A stretch of 64,000 nt of DNA from an uncultured Collinsella sp. (GTDB lineage Bacteria; Actinomycetota; Coriobacteriia; Coriobacteriales; Coriobacteriaceae), in NCBI GenBank assembly GCA_958413895.1, contig CATYVQ010000004.1:1-64000 (forward strand), in the 5' to 3' direction. Positions 8,483 to 16,421 of this stretch are shown in pieces; the first letter of the stretch is position 1, and every line of letters begins with the position of its first letter. The notes below the pieces were generated by a model. It saw only the letters and a list, made by a program, of their open reading frames with translations, made no database searches and was not told where the DNA came from. The position numbers were made by a program, and so were the translations under genes.

Positions 8483-9421
8483 TTATCCACGGAGAAATGC
8501 GTATGCGCTGGTTGCCGCTATGGCTCCATCAGAAACGGCGGTCACAACCTGACGTAAGCGCTTGGAACGGATGTCGCCAGCAGCAAATAGACCTGGCGTA
8601 CGGGTCACCATGGATTCATCAGTCAGAATGCCGCCATCAGGCGCCAGATCGACTAGATGCTCAACAAGCTCGGTATGGGGTTGCGTCCCGGTAAAGACAA
8701 AGATGCCAAACGAGCCGGGCTCAAATGACTCAGTATGAATTTCCCCGGATGCATTGTCCTTAAAGGAAATCGTCGTTGGCATGGCTTCGCCCGAGAGCTC
8801 CACAATACTAGTTTGGTACCTAACTGTAATATTGTCCTTTTCAAGCACCTTCTGAACAACACCATCAGGCGCACGAAACTGGTCGCGGCGCAGCACGATG
8901 GTCACACTGCTGGCAATGTCTGACAGGAACAGCGCCTCTTCGCATGCCGAATTGCCACCACCGATTACAAAGACCTGTTTGCCGCGGAAGAACATGCCGT
9001 CACATGTTGCGCAATATGAAACGCCACGACCGCGATAGGCATCCTCGCCAGCGAAACCTGCCGGACGCGGCGTGGCACCCATGCAAGCGATAACACTCCT
9101 AGCCGTCGTATCACCAACATCGTGATGAACGGTAAACAATTTGGAGCCGGCATCGTAATCGACACCCGTCACCATGCTCCATTCAACCTGAGCCCCTAGG
9201 CCTTCTGCATGTTGTTGGAATCGCTCACCGAGTTCAGCGCCGCTCAGTAGCGGAATGCCCGGATAGTTCTCGACCTCATTGGTTGTGGCGATCTGTCCTC
9301 CCGACATGCCCTGCTCAATCACGGTCGTCGTTAGGTTGGCGCGCGCCGCGTAAATGGCTGCAGCATAGCCCGCAGGGCCGCCGCCGATAATAGCAACATC
9401 GATCGGCTGATGGGTAGTCAT
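8483..9421 (-). CDS. trxB: Thioredoxin-disulfide reductase-like flavoprotein
   Basis: A 312-residue FAD/NADPH enzyme that reduces thioredoxin. It has the N-terminal FAD-binding motif GGGPAGYAAA, the redox-active CATC (residues in SYCATCDG), the NADPH-binding motif GGGNSACEEA and the C-terminal FAD motif AAGDIR. The start at 9421 is chosen because GGAGG lies seven bases upstream and the homologous region begins there. It is divergently transcribed from the glycosyltransferase gene at 9539. Confidence 0.93.
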   Translation of the reverse strand: MTTHQPIDVAIIGGGPAGYAAAIYAARANLTTTVIEQGMSGGQIATTNEVENYPGIPLLSGAELGERFQQHAEGLGAQVEWSMVTGVDYDAGSKLFTVHHDVGDTTARSVIACMGATPRPAGFAGEDAYRGRGVSYCATCDGMFFRGKQVFVIGGGNSACEEALFLSDIASSVTIVLRRDQFRAPDGVVQKVLEKDNITVRYQTSIVELSGEAMPTTISFKDNASGEIHTESFEPGSFGIFVFTGTQPHTELVEHLVDLAPDGGILTDESMVTRTPGLFAAGDIRSKRLRQVVTAVSDGAIAATSAYAFLRG

Positions 9422-9538
9422 GAAGAGACCTCCTGTCGAAAGATTGGCGTTCTTTGCGCTCATACCCAAATTTACGTGAACATGACACTCATGCACTACA
9501 ATGATAAATCGCGTAACAAAGCTGAAGGGGAGTTATCG

Positions 9539-10840
9539 ATGGATCAAATGCAGACGAGCAATAGCGCTCCCCTGCCCATGCAAGCTACTCCCCAACCGGA
9601 GCAAATGACCGTTTCACCTGCACAAAAACCCCTAGTAACCATCGTGCACGCATCGGTTGGATCGGGCCACAAAGCCGCCGCCAACGCGATTGCACAAGCA
9701 TTTGACCTTATCAGCGGCACCAAGGGAATCCCTGAGGATGTTGAGATCGAAGTCCTGGATATCCTCGATTTTGGACGTATTAGGTTCGATGGTAATAAAA
9801 CAGCAGCTTCGTTTACCGGCGCCACGCGTCCCATATATGACCTAACCTGGCGATACACGTTTACGGGACATCTGCTCTGGGGCGGAGGCACGGCATGGTC
9901 ACGTATTATGTTCCCTGCCTTCAACGAATATGTCCGCACCCGCAGGCCCATAGCCGTGGTCGCAACACACATCACGGCGGCCAACGTCGCTGTGGGTGCC
10001 CGCGTCATCACGGGTATCGATTATCCCGTCATCTGCGTACCAACAGACTATGAAGTCGAAGGCTTTTGGCCCCACAAGGACACCGATCTGTTCTGCGTAG
10101 CCAACGAATTTATGGCCGAGACACTTCGCCCCCGTAAAGTTCCCGAGACCAAAATCCGCATTACAGGCATCCCCATTCGCGCCGGGTTTGATACGGACTA
10201 CAATCGCGAGGAAGAACTCGAGAAGTTCAATCTCCCCGCTGACAAGACCGTTGTGTTGGTGATGGCCGGTGCCAGTTTGCCTCAACCGTACGTTCGCTTT
10301 CGCGCGGAGATGGACCGCACACTCCCCTTCCTGCGCAGCTTCGAGGACATGCACTTTGTCTTTTTGCCGGGCAAGGATGAGGAATACGCCACCCGCCTCA
10401 AGACGCTCTTCGACGCCATGAAGCTCGAAAACGTCACGGTTCTGGACTACGTGGACGATATGGCAGCCCTCATGCACGGCTGCGACCTGGCAATCCTCAA
10501 ATCGGGCGGACTCACCGTCACCGAATGCCTATGCGCGCATCTGCCGATGATCCTGCTGGGCAAATCATATGGTCAAGAAAAGGCCAACACCACCATGCTC
10601 ACCGGAATGGGCGCCAGCATGCACGTCACCACCGCACGTGAACTCATCGTAACCCTACGTCACTTGCACGACCATCCCGAATCACTCAAAGCCCTACTCA
10701 TCAACGGCGAAGTACTACGCCGCCCCCACGCAGCCGAAGACATAGCCATCGCCACCATGGAGCTCGTAGGCAAACCCCAAAAGCGCAAACGAGCCTTCTG
10801 CCGCTTCTACTGGGGCGGAAAACCTGCACATATCCGCTAG
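9539..10840 (+). CDS. MGDG synthase/UgtP-type diacylglycerol glycosyltransferase
   Basis: A 433-residue GT28-family enzyme predicted to transfer a sugar from a nucleotide donor to diacylglycerol, forming glycolipids or lipoteichoic-acid anchors at the membrane. The N-terminal MGDG-synthase domain begins with VHASVGSGHKAAANAIA. The C-terminal domain has the donor-binding region YVDDMAALMHGCDLAILKSG followed by TVTECL. The start at 9539 follows AAGGGGAG. The first 30 residues are Gln/Met/Pro-rich and probably disordered. The sugar donor cannot be told from sequence. Confidence 0.85.
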   Translation: MDQMQTSNSAPLPMQATPQPEQMTVSPAQKPLVTIVHASVGSGHKAAANAIAQAFDLISGTKGIPEDVEIEVLDILDFGRIRFDGNKTAASFTGATRPIYDLTWRYTFTGHLLWGGGTAWSRIMFPAFNEYVRTRRPIAVVATHITAANVAVGARVITGIDYPVICVPTDYEVEGFWPHKDTDLFCVANEFMAETLRPRKVPETKIRITGIPIRAGFDTDYNREEELEKFNLPADKTVVLVMAGASLPQPYVRFRAEMDRTLPFLRSFEDMHFVFLPGKDEEYATRLKTLFDAMKLENVTVLDYVDDMAALMHGCDLAILKSGGLTVTECLCAHLPMILLGKSYGQEKANTTMLTGMGASMHVTTARELIVTLRHLHDHPESLKALLINGEVLRRPHAAEDIAIATMELVGKPQKRKRAFCRFYWGGKPAHIR

Positions 10841-10853
10841 CATTGGATTGTCC

Positions 10854-10957
10854 GCTTACCTGCGGGAGGCCCCTATATATCATCCCATGCTCAAACATTC
10901 TCGCTGCGCTGCGAAACTGCGCGTGGGACGATATATAGGGGCCTCCCGCAGGTAAGC
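10854..10957. repeat. Long inverted-repeat element, family 1, copy A
   Basis: Arms of 37 bases (10854-10890 and 10921-10957) pair with one mismatch and one G-T pair; the outer 28 are perfect. They enclose a 30-base loop. Read on the minus strand, the loop and inner arms match copy B at 11117-11219 (GCGCAGTTTCGCAGC and GAGAATGTTTGAGC are shared), but the outer arms differ completely. There is no T-tract, so it is not a simple terminator, though it lies 14 bases after the glycosyltransferase stop. Confidence 0.85.
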
Positions 10958-11034
10958 TGCGTTTACGTACTAGCAGCTATACCAGATTCCCAACCACTAG
11001 AACCAGCAAAGGCGAAACCGGAAAATCTAAATAC

Positions 11035-11083
11035 AGTAAGCCGACGCGACAAAGGGACAGCCCCTTTGTCGCGTCGGCTTACT
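11035..11083. repeat. Perfect 22-bp inverted repeat
   Basis: Arms 11035-11056 and 11062-11083 are exactly complementary around ACAGC. The centre reads AAAGGGACAGCCCCTTT, and a related AAAGGGACAGG occurs at 32650. No T-tract follows, but AAAATTATTTACTTTTCTAG-type AT-rich sequence lies on the right. It may be a weak bidirectional terminator or a remnant REP-like palindrome. The 465 bases from 10841 to 11304 contain only this and the family-1 elements. Confidence 0.75.
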
Positions 11084-11116
11084 AGAAAAGTAAATAATTT
11101 TTCAAGCGAGTAGCCG

Positions 11117-11219
11117 CCCGCCCGCCTCTCGCACATATCGTTCCACGCGCAGTTTCGCAGCGAGCGAAGCGAAGCGAGAATGTTTGAGCATGGAATGATA
11201 TGTGGGAGAGGCGGGCGGG
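11117..11219. repeat. Long inverted-repeat element, family 1, copy B
   Basis: Arms of 32 bases (11117-11148, 11188-11219) pair with two mismatches and one G-T pair around a 39-base loop. The loop shares GCAGTTTCGCAGCGAG and GAGAATGTTTGA with copy A (opposite orientation) but carries an extra AGCGA-type repeat. The outer arms are unrelated to those of copy A. Two arm positions that differ from A (TTCCA/TGGAA versus TCCCA/TGGGA, and CATATC/GATATG versus TATATC/GATATA) have changed on both sides, preserving pairing. Confidence 0.85.
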
Positions 11220-11237
11220 AGAGATACGAGCGCCGCG

Positions 11238-11273
11238 CGAGAATGTTTGAGCACGGAATGATATATAGGCGGG
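11238..11273 (+). repeat. Half copy (C) of the family-1 element
   Basis: GAGAATGTTTGAGCACGGAA and the following ATGATATATAGG match the right half of copies A and B, but no left arm is present. It looks like a truncated copy or a fossil from rearrangement. Confidence 0.7.
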
Positions 11274-11304
11274 TCGGGCCGGTCAGCGGACAGTGCGTAA
11301 ACGA

Positions 11305-11748
11305 CTAAGCTACGCCGCTAGAACCGAAACCGCCGGCTCCTCGGTCGGTTTTGTCTAGTTCTTCTACTTCTATGAGGTTAACCGTGGGGACTTCTTGGAT
11401 GACGAGTTGGGCTATGCGGTCGCCTTTGTTGATTTGGATGTTGTTTGAGGGGTCCAGGTTGATGAGGATAACCTTGAGTTCTCCTCGGTAGTGGGCGTCG
11501 ATGAGGCCAGGCGTATTGACTATAGACAGGCCCTGCTTGATGGCGAGACCGCTGCGGGGCTGGACGAAGCCGGCGTAGCCATCGGGCAGGGCGATGGCCA
11601 GCCCGGTAGAGACCAGACGACGTTCGAAGGGCTTCAGGACGCAGTCCTCGTTGGAGCGCAGATCCAAGCCGGCATCGGTGGGATGGGCGTATTTGGGAAG
11701 CTCGACGGTGGGGTCGAGACGCTTTATGTTGACGGTAATGTTGGACAT
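11305..11748 (-). CDS. dut: dUTP diphosphatase
   Basis: Hydrolyses dUTP to dUMP, keeping uracil out of DNA and feeding thymidylate synthesis. The 147-residue trimeric-type enzyme has all five motifs, including TDAGLDLRS, PRSGLAIKQG, LIDAHYRGEL, GDRIAQLV and the C-terminal glycine-rich RGAGGFGSSG. The start lies four bases after the nrdR stop and uses AAGGTG as its ribosome-binding site, so the two genes form an operon concerned with deoxynucleotide supply. Confidence 0.95.
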   Translation of the reverse strand: MSNITVNIKRLDPTVELPKYAHPTDAGLDLRSNEDCVLKPFERRLVSTGLAIALPDGYAGFVQPRSGLAIKQGLSIVNTPGLIDAHYRGELKVILINLDPSNNIQINKGDRIAQLVIQEVPTVNLIEVEELDKTDRGAGGFGSSGVA

Positions 11749-11752
11749 GGAA

Positions 11753-12196
11753 TCACCTTAGCTTGTCGAGCTCTTGCAAAAACTCATCGACGTCTTTGAA
11801 ATCGCGGTAGACCGAGGCAAAGCGGATGTAGGCCACCTTGTCGATCTTGGCCAAGCGCTTGAGCACCATGTCACCCAACTCATGGGACGTGACGGCCGTC
11901 AGCGTGCGAGAGCGCAGCTCGACCTCGATGTCGTCGATAATCTCATTGAGCTTCTTAGTATCGATATCACGCTTGATGGTGGCGCGCATCAAGCCGACGA
12001 GCAGCTTATTGCGATCGAACCGCTGCTTGGTTCCGTCTGACTTAATGACCTCGATTGGGTCTTCGCATCGCTCAAACGTTGTAAAGCGATAGTTACACGA
12101 ACAACATTCGCGACGGCGCTTAATGGTGTTATTTGACTCCTGCATACGGGAATCAACGACGCGGGTATGTGCCTTGCCACATTTGGGACAGCGCAT
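11753..12196 (-). CDS. nrdR: Transcriptional repressor NrdR
   Basis: A 147-residue zinc-ribbon/ATP-cone protein that represses ribonucleotide reductase genes when dATP is high. The N-terminal ribbon has CPKC and CCSC pairs (residues 3-34). The ATP-cone follows, starting near IEVIKSDGTKQRFDRNKLL. Length and motifs are standard. The position between dut and a lexA-linked LysM gene matches the nrdR/Rv2719c/lexA order of mycobacteria. No NrdR box pair was recognised in the window. Confidence 0.95.
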   Translation of the reverse strand: MRCPKCGKAHTRVVDSRMQESNNTIKRRRECCSCNYRFTTFERCEDPIEVIKSDGTKQRFDRNKLLVGLMRATIKRDIDTKKLNEIIDDIEVELRSRTLTAVTSHELGDMVLKRLAKIDKVAYIRFASVYRDFKDVDEFLQELDKLR

Positions 12197-12247
12197 GGTA
12201 CCTCCTCTTAAACGATAACAAGGGTACCATGCGCAGCGCGATAATGA

Positions 12248-12697
12248 TTACGAACGAGCAGGAACCTTAAGATGCGCACCGGCGGCGAGCGAACCATGCT
12301 CCAGATGATTGACGTTACGGATCATGTCGGAAGTCTCTTGCGTGGAAAGGCCTTCGATAGGATATTCCTCGGCAAGCGACCAAAGAGAATCACCAGGCTG
12401 AACGCGAATAGTCTCGTAGGTAACGTTGGAAACGGACTCGGCATACGCGGCGTGACGAGCGCTAAAGATCGACGTAGCGAGGACAAAGAAGAGCGTAAGC
12501 GCAACGGCAACGGCGACAATCGTCGGAACCTTCAGGGCAACGCGAGCCGGCGCGACTACAGCCTGCTGATTGCGAGCAGGCTTTACGGTCAAAGGCTGAA
12601 AGCCGGAGCGGCCACCCTGAACAACCGTAAAAGTGGGTTCTGCAGGCGTCTCGAGCTTAAGGGCGAGGTTTCCCTGGACCATATTCGTTGCGTTCAT
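12248..12697 (-). CDS. LysM membrane protein, probable SOS cell-division inhibitor (YneA/DivS/Rv2719c type)
   Basis: A 149-residue protein with a cytoplasmic N-terminus, one membrane helix (about residues 58-80) and an external LysM domain starting at TIRVQPGDSLWSLAEEY. It is divergent from lexA, and the shared intergenic region has three LexA boxes. This gene arrangement is that of YneA in Bacillus, DivS in Corynebacterium and Rv2719c in Mycobacterium, which delay division during DNA damage. The function is inferred from position and architecture. A second ATG three bases upstream (12700) is also possible; AGGAG is better spaced to 12697. Confidence 0.8.
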   Translation of the reverse strand: MNATNMVQGNLALKLETPAEPTFTVVQGGRSGFQPLTVKPARNQQAVVAPARVALKVPTIVAVAVALTLFFVLATSIFSARHAAYAESVSNVTYETIRVQPGDSLWSLAEEYPIEGLSTQETSDMIRNVNHLEHGSLAAGAHLKVPARS

Positions 12698-12768
12698 CAT
12701 GTTCTCCTCTCGCGTGTTTTGCTGAGAACAGTTTTATCAAGCCGCGCGGACAAAAATGTCTAGCGCGA

Positions 12769-12838
12769 GAACGAATGTTCGGTTATTATTATCTTCGAAC
12801 AGTTGTTCCTGTCAAGCAGAATTCGAACATTTGTTTGA
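12769..12838. promoter_or_regulatory. Three LexA boxes between the LysM gene and lexA
   Basis: Boxes of the CGAACnnnnGTTyG type lie at 12770-12782 (GAACGAATGTTCG), 12797-12809 (CGAACAGTTGTTC) and 12825-12838 (CGAACATTTGTTTG). They cover the shared promoter region, so LexA should repress itself and the divergent division inhibitor. Confidence 0.9.
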
Positions 12839-12860
12839 CATGGGTAGAGAGGATGCCCTG

Positions 12861-13505
12861 ATGGCTCGCAAAATTACCAAGCGTCAGCAGCAAATTTACG
12901 ACTTCATCAAGGAATATCAGCAGGAGAAGGGTTATCCACCCAGCGTGCGCGAGATGGCTTCTGCCGTGGGCCTTTCCTCCCCCAGCACCGTGCACGCCCA
13001 TCTATCTGCCCTGGAGGCGCGCGGGCTACTCAAGCGCGATGCCACCAAACCGCGCGCCCTGGAACTCTTTAACGAGGACGGTTCCTCTGTCTCAATTTCT
13101 AAATCTGACGAGCCCACCGCACCTCGCGGAACGGTCTCACTACCGCTCGTTGGTCGCGTCGCGGCTGGGATTCCCATTCTGGCCGAGCAGAATATCGAGG
13201 ACACTTTTACTATCCCGACCGAAATCGCCACTGATCAGGGCTCCTTTATCCTTGAGGTGCATGGGAGCTCAATGATCAATGTCGGCATCTTCAATGGCGA
13301 TTACATCATCGTCCGTGAACAAAAGAGTGCCATGAACGGCGAAATTGTCGTGGCCATGATTGATGGTTCAGCGACCGTCAAGACGTTCTACAAGGAGCAG
13401 GGACGCGTACGCCTGCAGCCTGAGAATGACACCATGGAGCCTATCTATGCAACGAATCCCGTTATCTTGGGCAAAGTCGTCGGTTTGATGCGCCGGTTCT
13501 CGTAA
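12861..13505 (+). CDS. lexA: SOS repressor LexA
   Basis: A 214-residue self-cleaving repressor of DNA-damage genes. The N-terminal winged helix covers residues 1-65. The cleavage site is Ala102-Gly103 in GRVAAGIPIL. The catalytic dyad is Ser137 (HGSSMINVG) and Lys174 (ATVKTF). The start at 12861 follows AGAGG at good spacing; an ATG at 12840 would add seven residues with no clear ribosome-binding site. Three operators precede it, and a further LexA box lies in the recA promoter. Confidence 0.95.
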   Translation: MARKITKRQQQIYDFIKEYQQEKGYPPSVREMASAVGLSSPSTVHAHLSALEARGLLKRDATKPRALELFNEDGSSVSISKSDEPTAPRGTVSLPLVGRVAAGIPILAEQNIEDTFTIPTEIATDQGSFILEVHGSSMINVGIFNGDYIIVREQKSAMNGEIVVAMIDGSATVKTFYKEQGRVRLQPENDTMEPIYATNPVILGKVVGLMRRFS

Positions 13506-14209
13506 TGCAAAAACGCATCACCATCTTTGATACCGTCCGCGGGTTTACGATGATTTCAATGGCAGGTTTTCACGCTTGCTACGATCTCGTCTACCTGTAC
13601 GACTGGGATATGCCCTGGTTTACCCAGACCGTCTTTCAAGACATCTGGCGCGCCAGCATCAGCTGGGTATTCTTGTTTATCGCGGGTTGGATGTGCACCC
13701 TTTCGCGCAACAATATCAAACGTGCCGCCAAATACGCCTTAGCAGCACTCGTCGTCTGGTTGGCAACAACACTCGTCTCAGTCGACGATTCGGTTAATTT
13801 TGGCATCATCTACTGCATGGCCGCATGTACCGGCATTGTGGCGTTGACCGATCCCGTTCTTAAGAAGATATCGGCGAGATGGGGCATGTCCCTATGCCTT
13901 GTGTTGTTCGCCCTCACCTGGAGCATCCCCAAAACGGTCTACCCTGTCCCCTACCTCGCGTGGCTGGGATTTCCGAGTCCTGGGTTTGTCTCAGGTGATT
14001 ACTACCCTATCATCCCGTTTATCTTTATGTATCTTGCAGGATACTTCGCCGCACATATAGCGCAGGGAATCGATAAGACCGTCCCTAGCTGGGCCTACGC
14101 CAACCCCCTGCCGGCGCTCGCCAGCCTTGGACGTCATGCACTCCCCTTTTATCTGCTGCATCAGCCCATCATTCTGGGCATTTTGGAGCTCGTCTACTCG
14201 GTGCGATAA
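13505..14209 (+). CDS. Membrane protein of the DUF1624/acyltransferase-like family
   Basis: A 234-residue polytopic protein whose start codon overlaps the lexA stop (TAATG). It begins ITIFDTVRGFTMISM and has GFHACYDLVYLYD and a late RHALPFYLLHQPII, which fit the heparan-alpha-glucosaminide acetyltransferase-like / DUF1624 group, with about seven membrane helices. The substrate is unknown. Overlap with lexA implies co-transcription and possible SOS induction. The 3' end overlaps the convergent hflX gene by 16 bases. Confidence 0.75.
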   Translation: MQKRITIFDTVRGFTMISMAGFHACYDLVYLYDWDMPWFTQTVFQDIWRASISWVFLFIAGWMCTLSRNNIKRAAKYALAALVVWLATTLVSVDDSVNFGIIYCMAACTGIVALTDPVLKKISARWGMSLCLVLFALTWSIPKTVYPVPYLAWLGFPSPGFVSGDYYPIIPFIFMYLAGYFAAHIAQGIDKTVPSWAYANPLPALASLGRHALPFYLLHQPIILGILELVYSVR

Positions 14210-15483
14210 CGCTCTAGACGTGGCGCGATTCGGGCCGGCAACTTCGCCACAATGCGAACTCCGTCCTCTAGATATTCCTCATGCAGAAGGGTTCCCTGCT
14301 CATGCACCAACGTGATGAGGGCGCCCTCACGATACGGGATATCAGCGGAGAGCAACACATCGGTGGCAGCTGCCTCGCGAGCAATGCGATCGACGAGATC
14401 GTCGAGTCCCTCGCCCGTTTGGGCTGAGAACAGAACGGCTTCGGGATAACGACGACGGAAACTCAATCGATCAACGCTATCGAGAAGATCGATTTTATTG
14501 AACACCGTAAGCGTCAAACGCTCGCCGGCACCGATCTCATCAAGCACGCGGTCGACAGCCTCCAGCTGCCGCTCATAGTCCTCGTCAGACGCATCTACGA
14601 CTTTGAGAATTAGATCGGCACCCAACACCTCGGACAGTGTCGATTTAAAGGCATCGACCAGACCATGCGGCAGCTTTTGAATAAAGCCGACGGTATCGGT
14701 GATCGTCATGCCGCGACCGCCGGGCAGGCGATACGAACGCGTCGTCGGGTCAAGCGTAGCAAACAGCTTGTCCTGCGAAAGTACCGTAGAGCCGGTCAGA
14801 CGATTGAGCAACGTCGATTTACCGGCATTGGTATAACCGGCTAACGCGACGCGAAACGCCGGTGACTCAATGCGGCTCTTGGATTGAACATCACGACGCT
14901 GTTCAACCTGCTTGAGCTCACGACGAAGCGCAGCGACCTTATTACGAATGAGGCGACGGTCGACCTCGAGCTGGCTTTCACCCTGACCAAAGCGTGAGCC
15001 GATGCCGCCGCGCGTCTGTTCCTTGGCGAGATGGCTCCACATGCCACGCAGACGAGGCAACAGATATTGAAGCTGTGCCAGCTGTACCTGTAGGCGTCCC
15101 TCACGCGTCTGAGCATGCAAGCCAAAGATATCTAAGATCAGTGCCGTACGATCGATAATCTTTACCGGCTCGCCCACGGCTTTCTCCAAATAGGATTGCT
15201 GCGAGGGCGTCAGGTCGTCGTCAAAAATAACGACATCGGCATCCATGCGATGCACCAGGCCGCACAGCTCTTCAACCTTACCGGAACCGATATACGATTT
15301 AGGATACGGCTTTACCAAACGCTGAGACAAGCGAGCCACGCACTGGGCACCAGCCGTATGGGCAAGGCGCTCCAGCTCATCGAGCGATCGATCGAGTGGC
15401 CATGCATTGTCGCGACACTCAACACCAACCAAAATGGCACGCTCGGGCTCGGGTGCCGTAGGAACAAGGGGAAAACGGGCCAT
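14194..15483 (-). CDS. hflX: GTPase HflX
   Basis: A 429-residue ribosome-associated GTPase that splits stalled 70S ribosomes under stress. An N-terminal HflX domain and coiled coil (about residues 1-200) precede the GTPase domain with GYTNAGKSTLLNRL, DTVGFIQKLP and NKID. The ATG overlaps the miaA stop codon (TAATG), as in the widespread miaA-hflX gene pairing. Its 3' end overlaps the convergent gene at 13505. Confidence 0.95.
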   Translation of the reverse strand: MARFPLVPTAPEPERAILVGVECRDNAWPLDRSLDELERLAHTAGAQCVARLSQRLVKPYPKSYIGSGKVEELCGLVHRMDADVVIFDDDLTPSQQSYLEKAVGEPVKIIDRTALILDIFGLHAQTREGRLQVQLAQLQYLLPRLRGMWSHLAKEQTRGGIGSRFGQGESQLEVDRRLIRNKVAALRRELKQVEQRRDVQSKSRIESPAFRVALAGYTNAGKSTLLNRLTGSTVLSQDKLFATLDPTTRSYRLPGGRGMTITDTVGFIQKLPHGLVDAFKSTLSEVLGADLILKVVDASDEDYERQLEAVDRVLDEIGAGERLTLTVFNKIDLLDSVDRLSFRRRYPEAVLFSAQTGEGLDDLVDRIAREAAATDVLLSADIPYREGALITLVHEQGTLLHEEYLEDGVRIVAKLPARIAPRLERYRTE

Positions 15484-16421
15484 TAGACAGCCTCAATACG
15501 ATGCAGGATATCCTCAACGACCTCATCGATCGTACATTCATCCATATCAAACCACACGATACGGTCATCGCGCTTAAACCACGAAAGCTGACGTTTGGCA
15601 TAGCGACGCGAACGCATCTTGATGAGTTCGCGAGCCTCATCCATGCTCATCACACCATTGAAAGCATCGATGATCTCTTTATAGCCAATTGCCTGCATCG
15701 AAGTCAGGGCATCTCCCAGCCCCTGGTCCATAAGACCGCGAGCCTCATCAACAAGACCCTGTTCAAACATCAGATCGACACGCAGGTTAATGCGCTCGTA
15801 GAGCACCTCGCGATTACGCGTCAGACCAAACCATAGGGCATGATAATGCTCGCGCGGAACACTAAACTGAGACTTTTGCTGCGCGTAGGACACTCCATCA
15901 TCGTGCATTTCGAGTGCGCGAATCACGCGACGCACGTTATGGGGATGAATAACAGCAGCCGATTCTGGATCACGCTCGGCAAGCAGAGCATGCAGTTCTT
16001 CCTCACCAATACGCTCGGCAAGCTCCTGATAGCCCGCACGGCGATCGTCCTCAAGTTCACCCGAGGGAAAGTCCATCTCATCAAGGGCAGCCTTGAGATA
16101 CAGCCCCGTACCTCCGCAAAAAACAGGCAGGCAACCCGAACCAAGGAGACGTTCAACATGCGCGCGAGCGTCAGCCTGATAAAGCGCAGCAGAATATGCC
16201 ACACCCGGCTCTACAATGTCGACGAGACGCAGTGGCGCCGTACACTCATTGGGCGCCATCTTTGCGGTACCGATGTCCATGCCGCGATAGATTTGCATCG
16301 CATCGCACGACAGCACTTCGGACGAAAGACGAGCTGCCAAACGGTCGGCAACATCACTCTTACCAACCGCCGTCGGACCGACGATCGCAACGGCGGAAAG
16401 ACCTGCCCCGGAAGAAACCAT
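15483..16421 (-). CDS. miaA: tRNA dimethylallyltransferase
   Basis: Adds a dimethylallyl group to N6 of A37 in tRNAs reading UNN codons, the substrate for MiaB. The 312-residue protein starts with the P-loop GPTAVGKSD. It has the conserved DAMQIYRGMDIGTAK and the FCGGTGLYLKA segment. Its start overlaps the miaB stop and its stop overlaps the hflX start (both TAATG), so the three genes are translationally linked. Confidence 0.95.
   Translation of the reverse strand: MVSSGAGLSAVAIVGPTAVGKSDVADRLAARLSSEVLSCDAMQIYRGMDIGTAKMAPNECTAPLRLVDIVEPGVAYSAALYQADARAHVERLLGSGCLPVFCGGTGLYLKAALDEMDFPSGELEDDRRAGYQELAERIGEEELHALLAERDPESAAVIHPHNVRRVIRALEMHDDGVSYAQQKSQFSVPREHYHALWFGLTRNREVLYERINLRVDLMFEQGLVDEARGLMDQGLGDALTSMQAIGYKEIIDAFNGVMSMDEARELIKMRSRRYAKRQLSWFKRDDRIVWFDMDECTIDEVVEDILHRIEAV

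Noticed and set aside
10841..11304. CRISPR array
   Set aside because: The repeats here are long inverted repeats in two orientations with different arms, not short direct repeats with regular spacers, and no cas gene is in the window.
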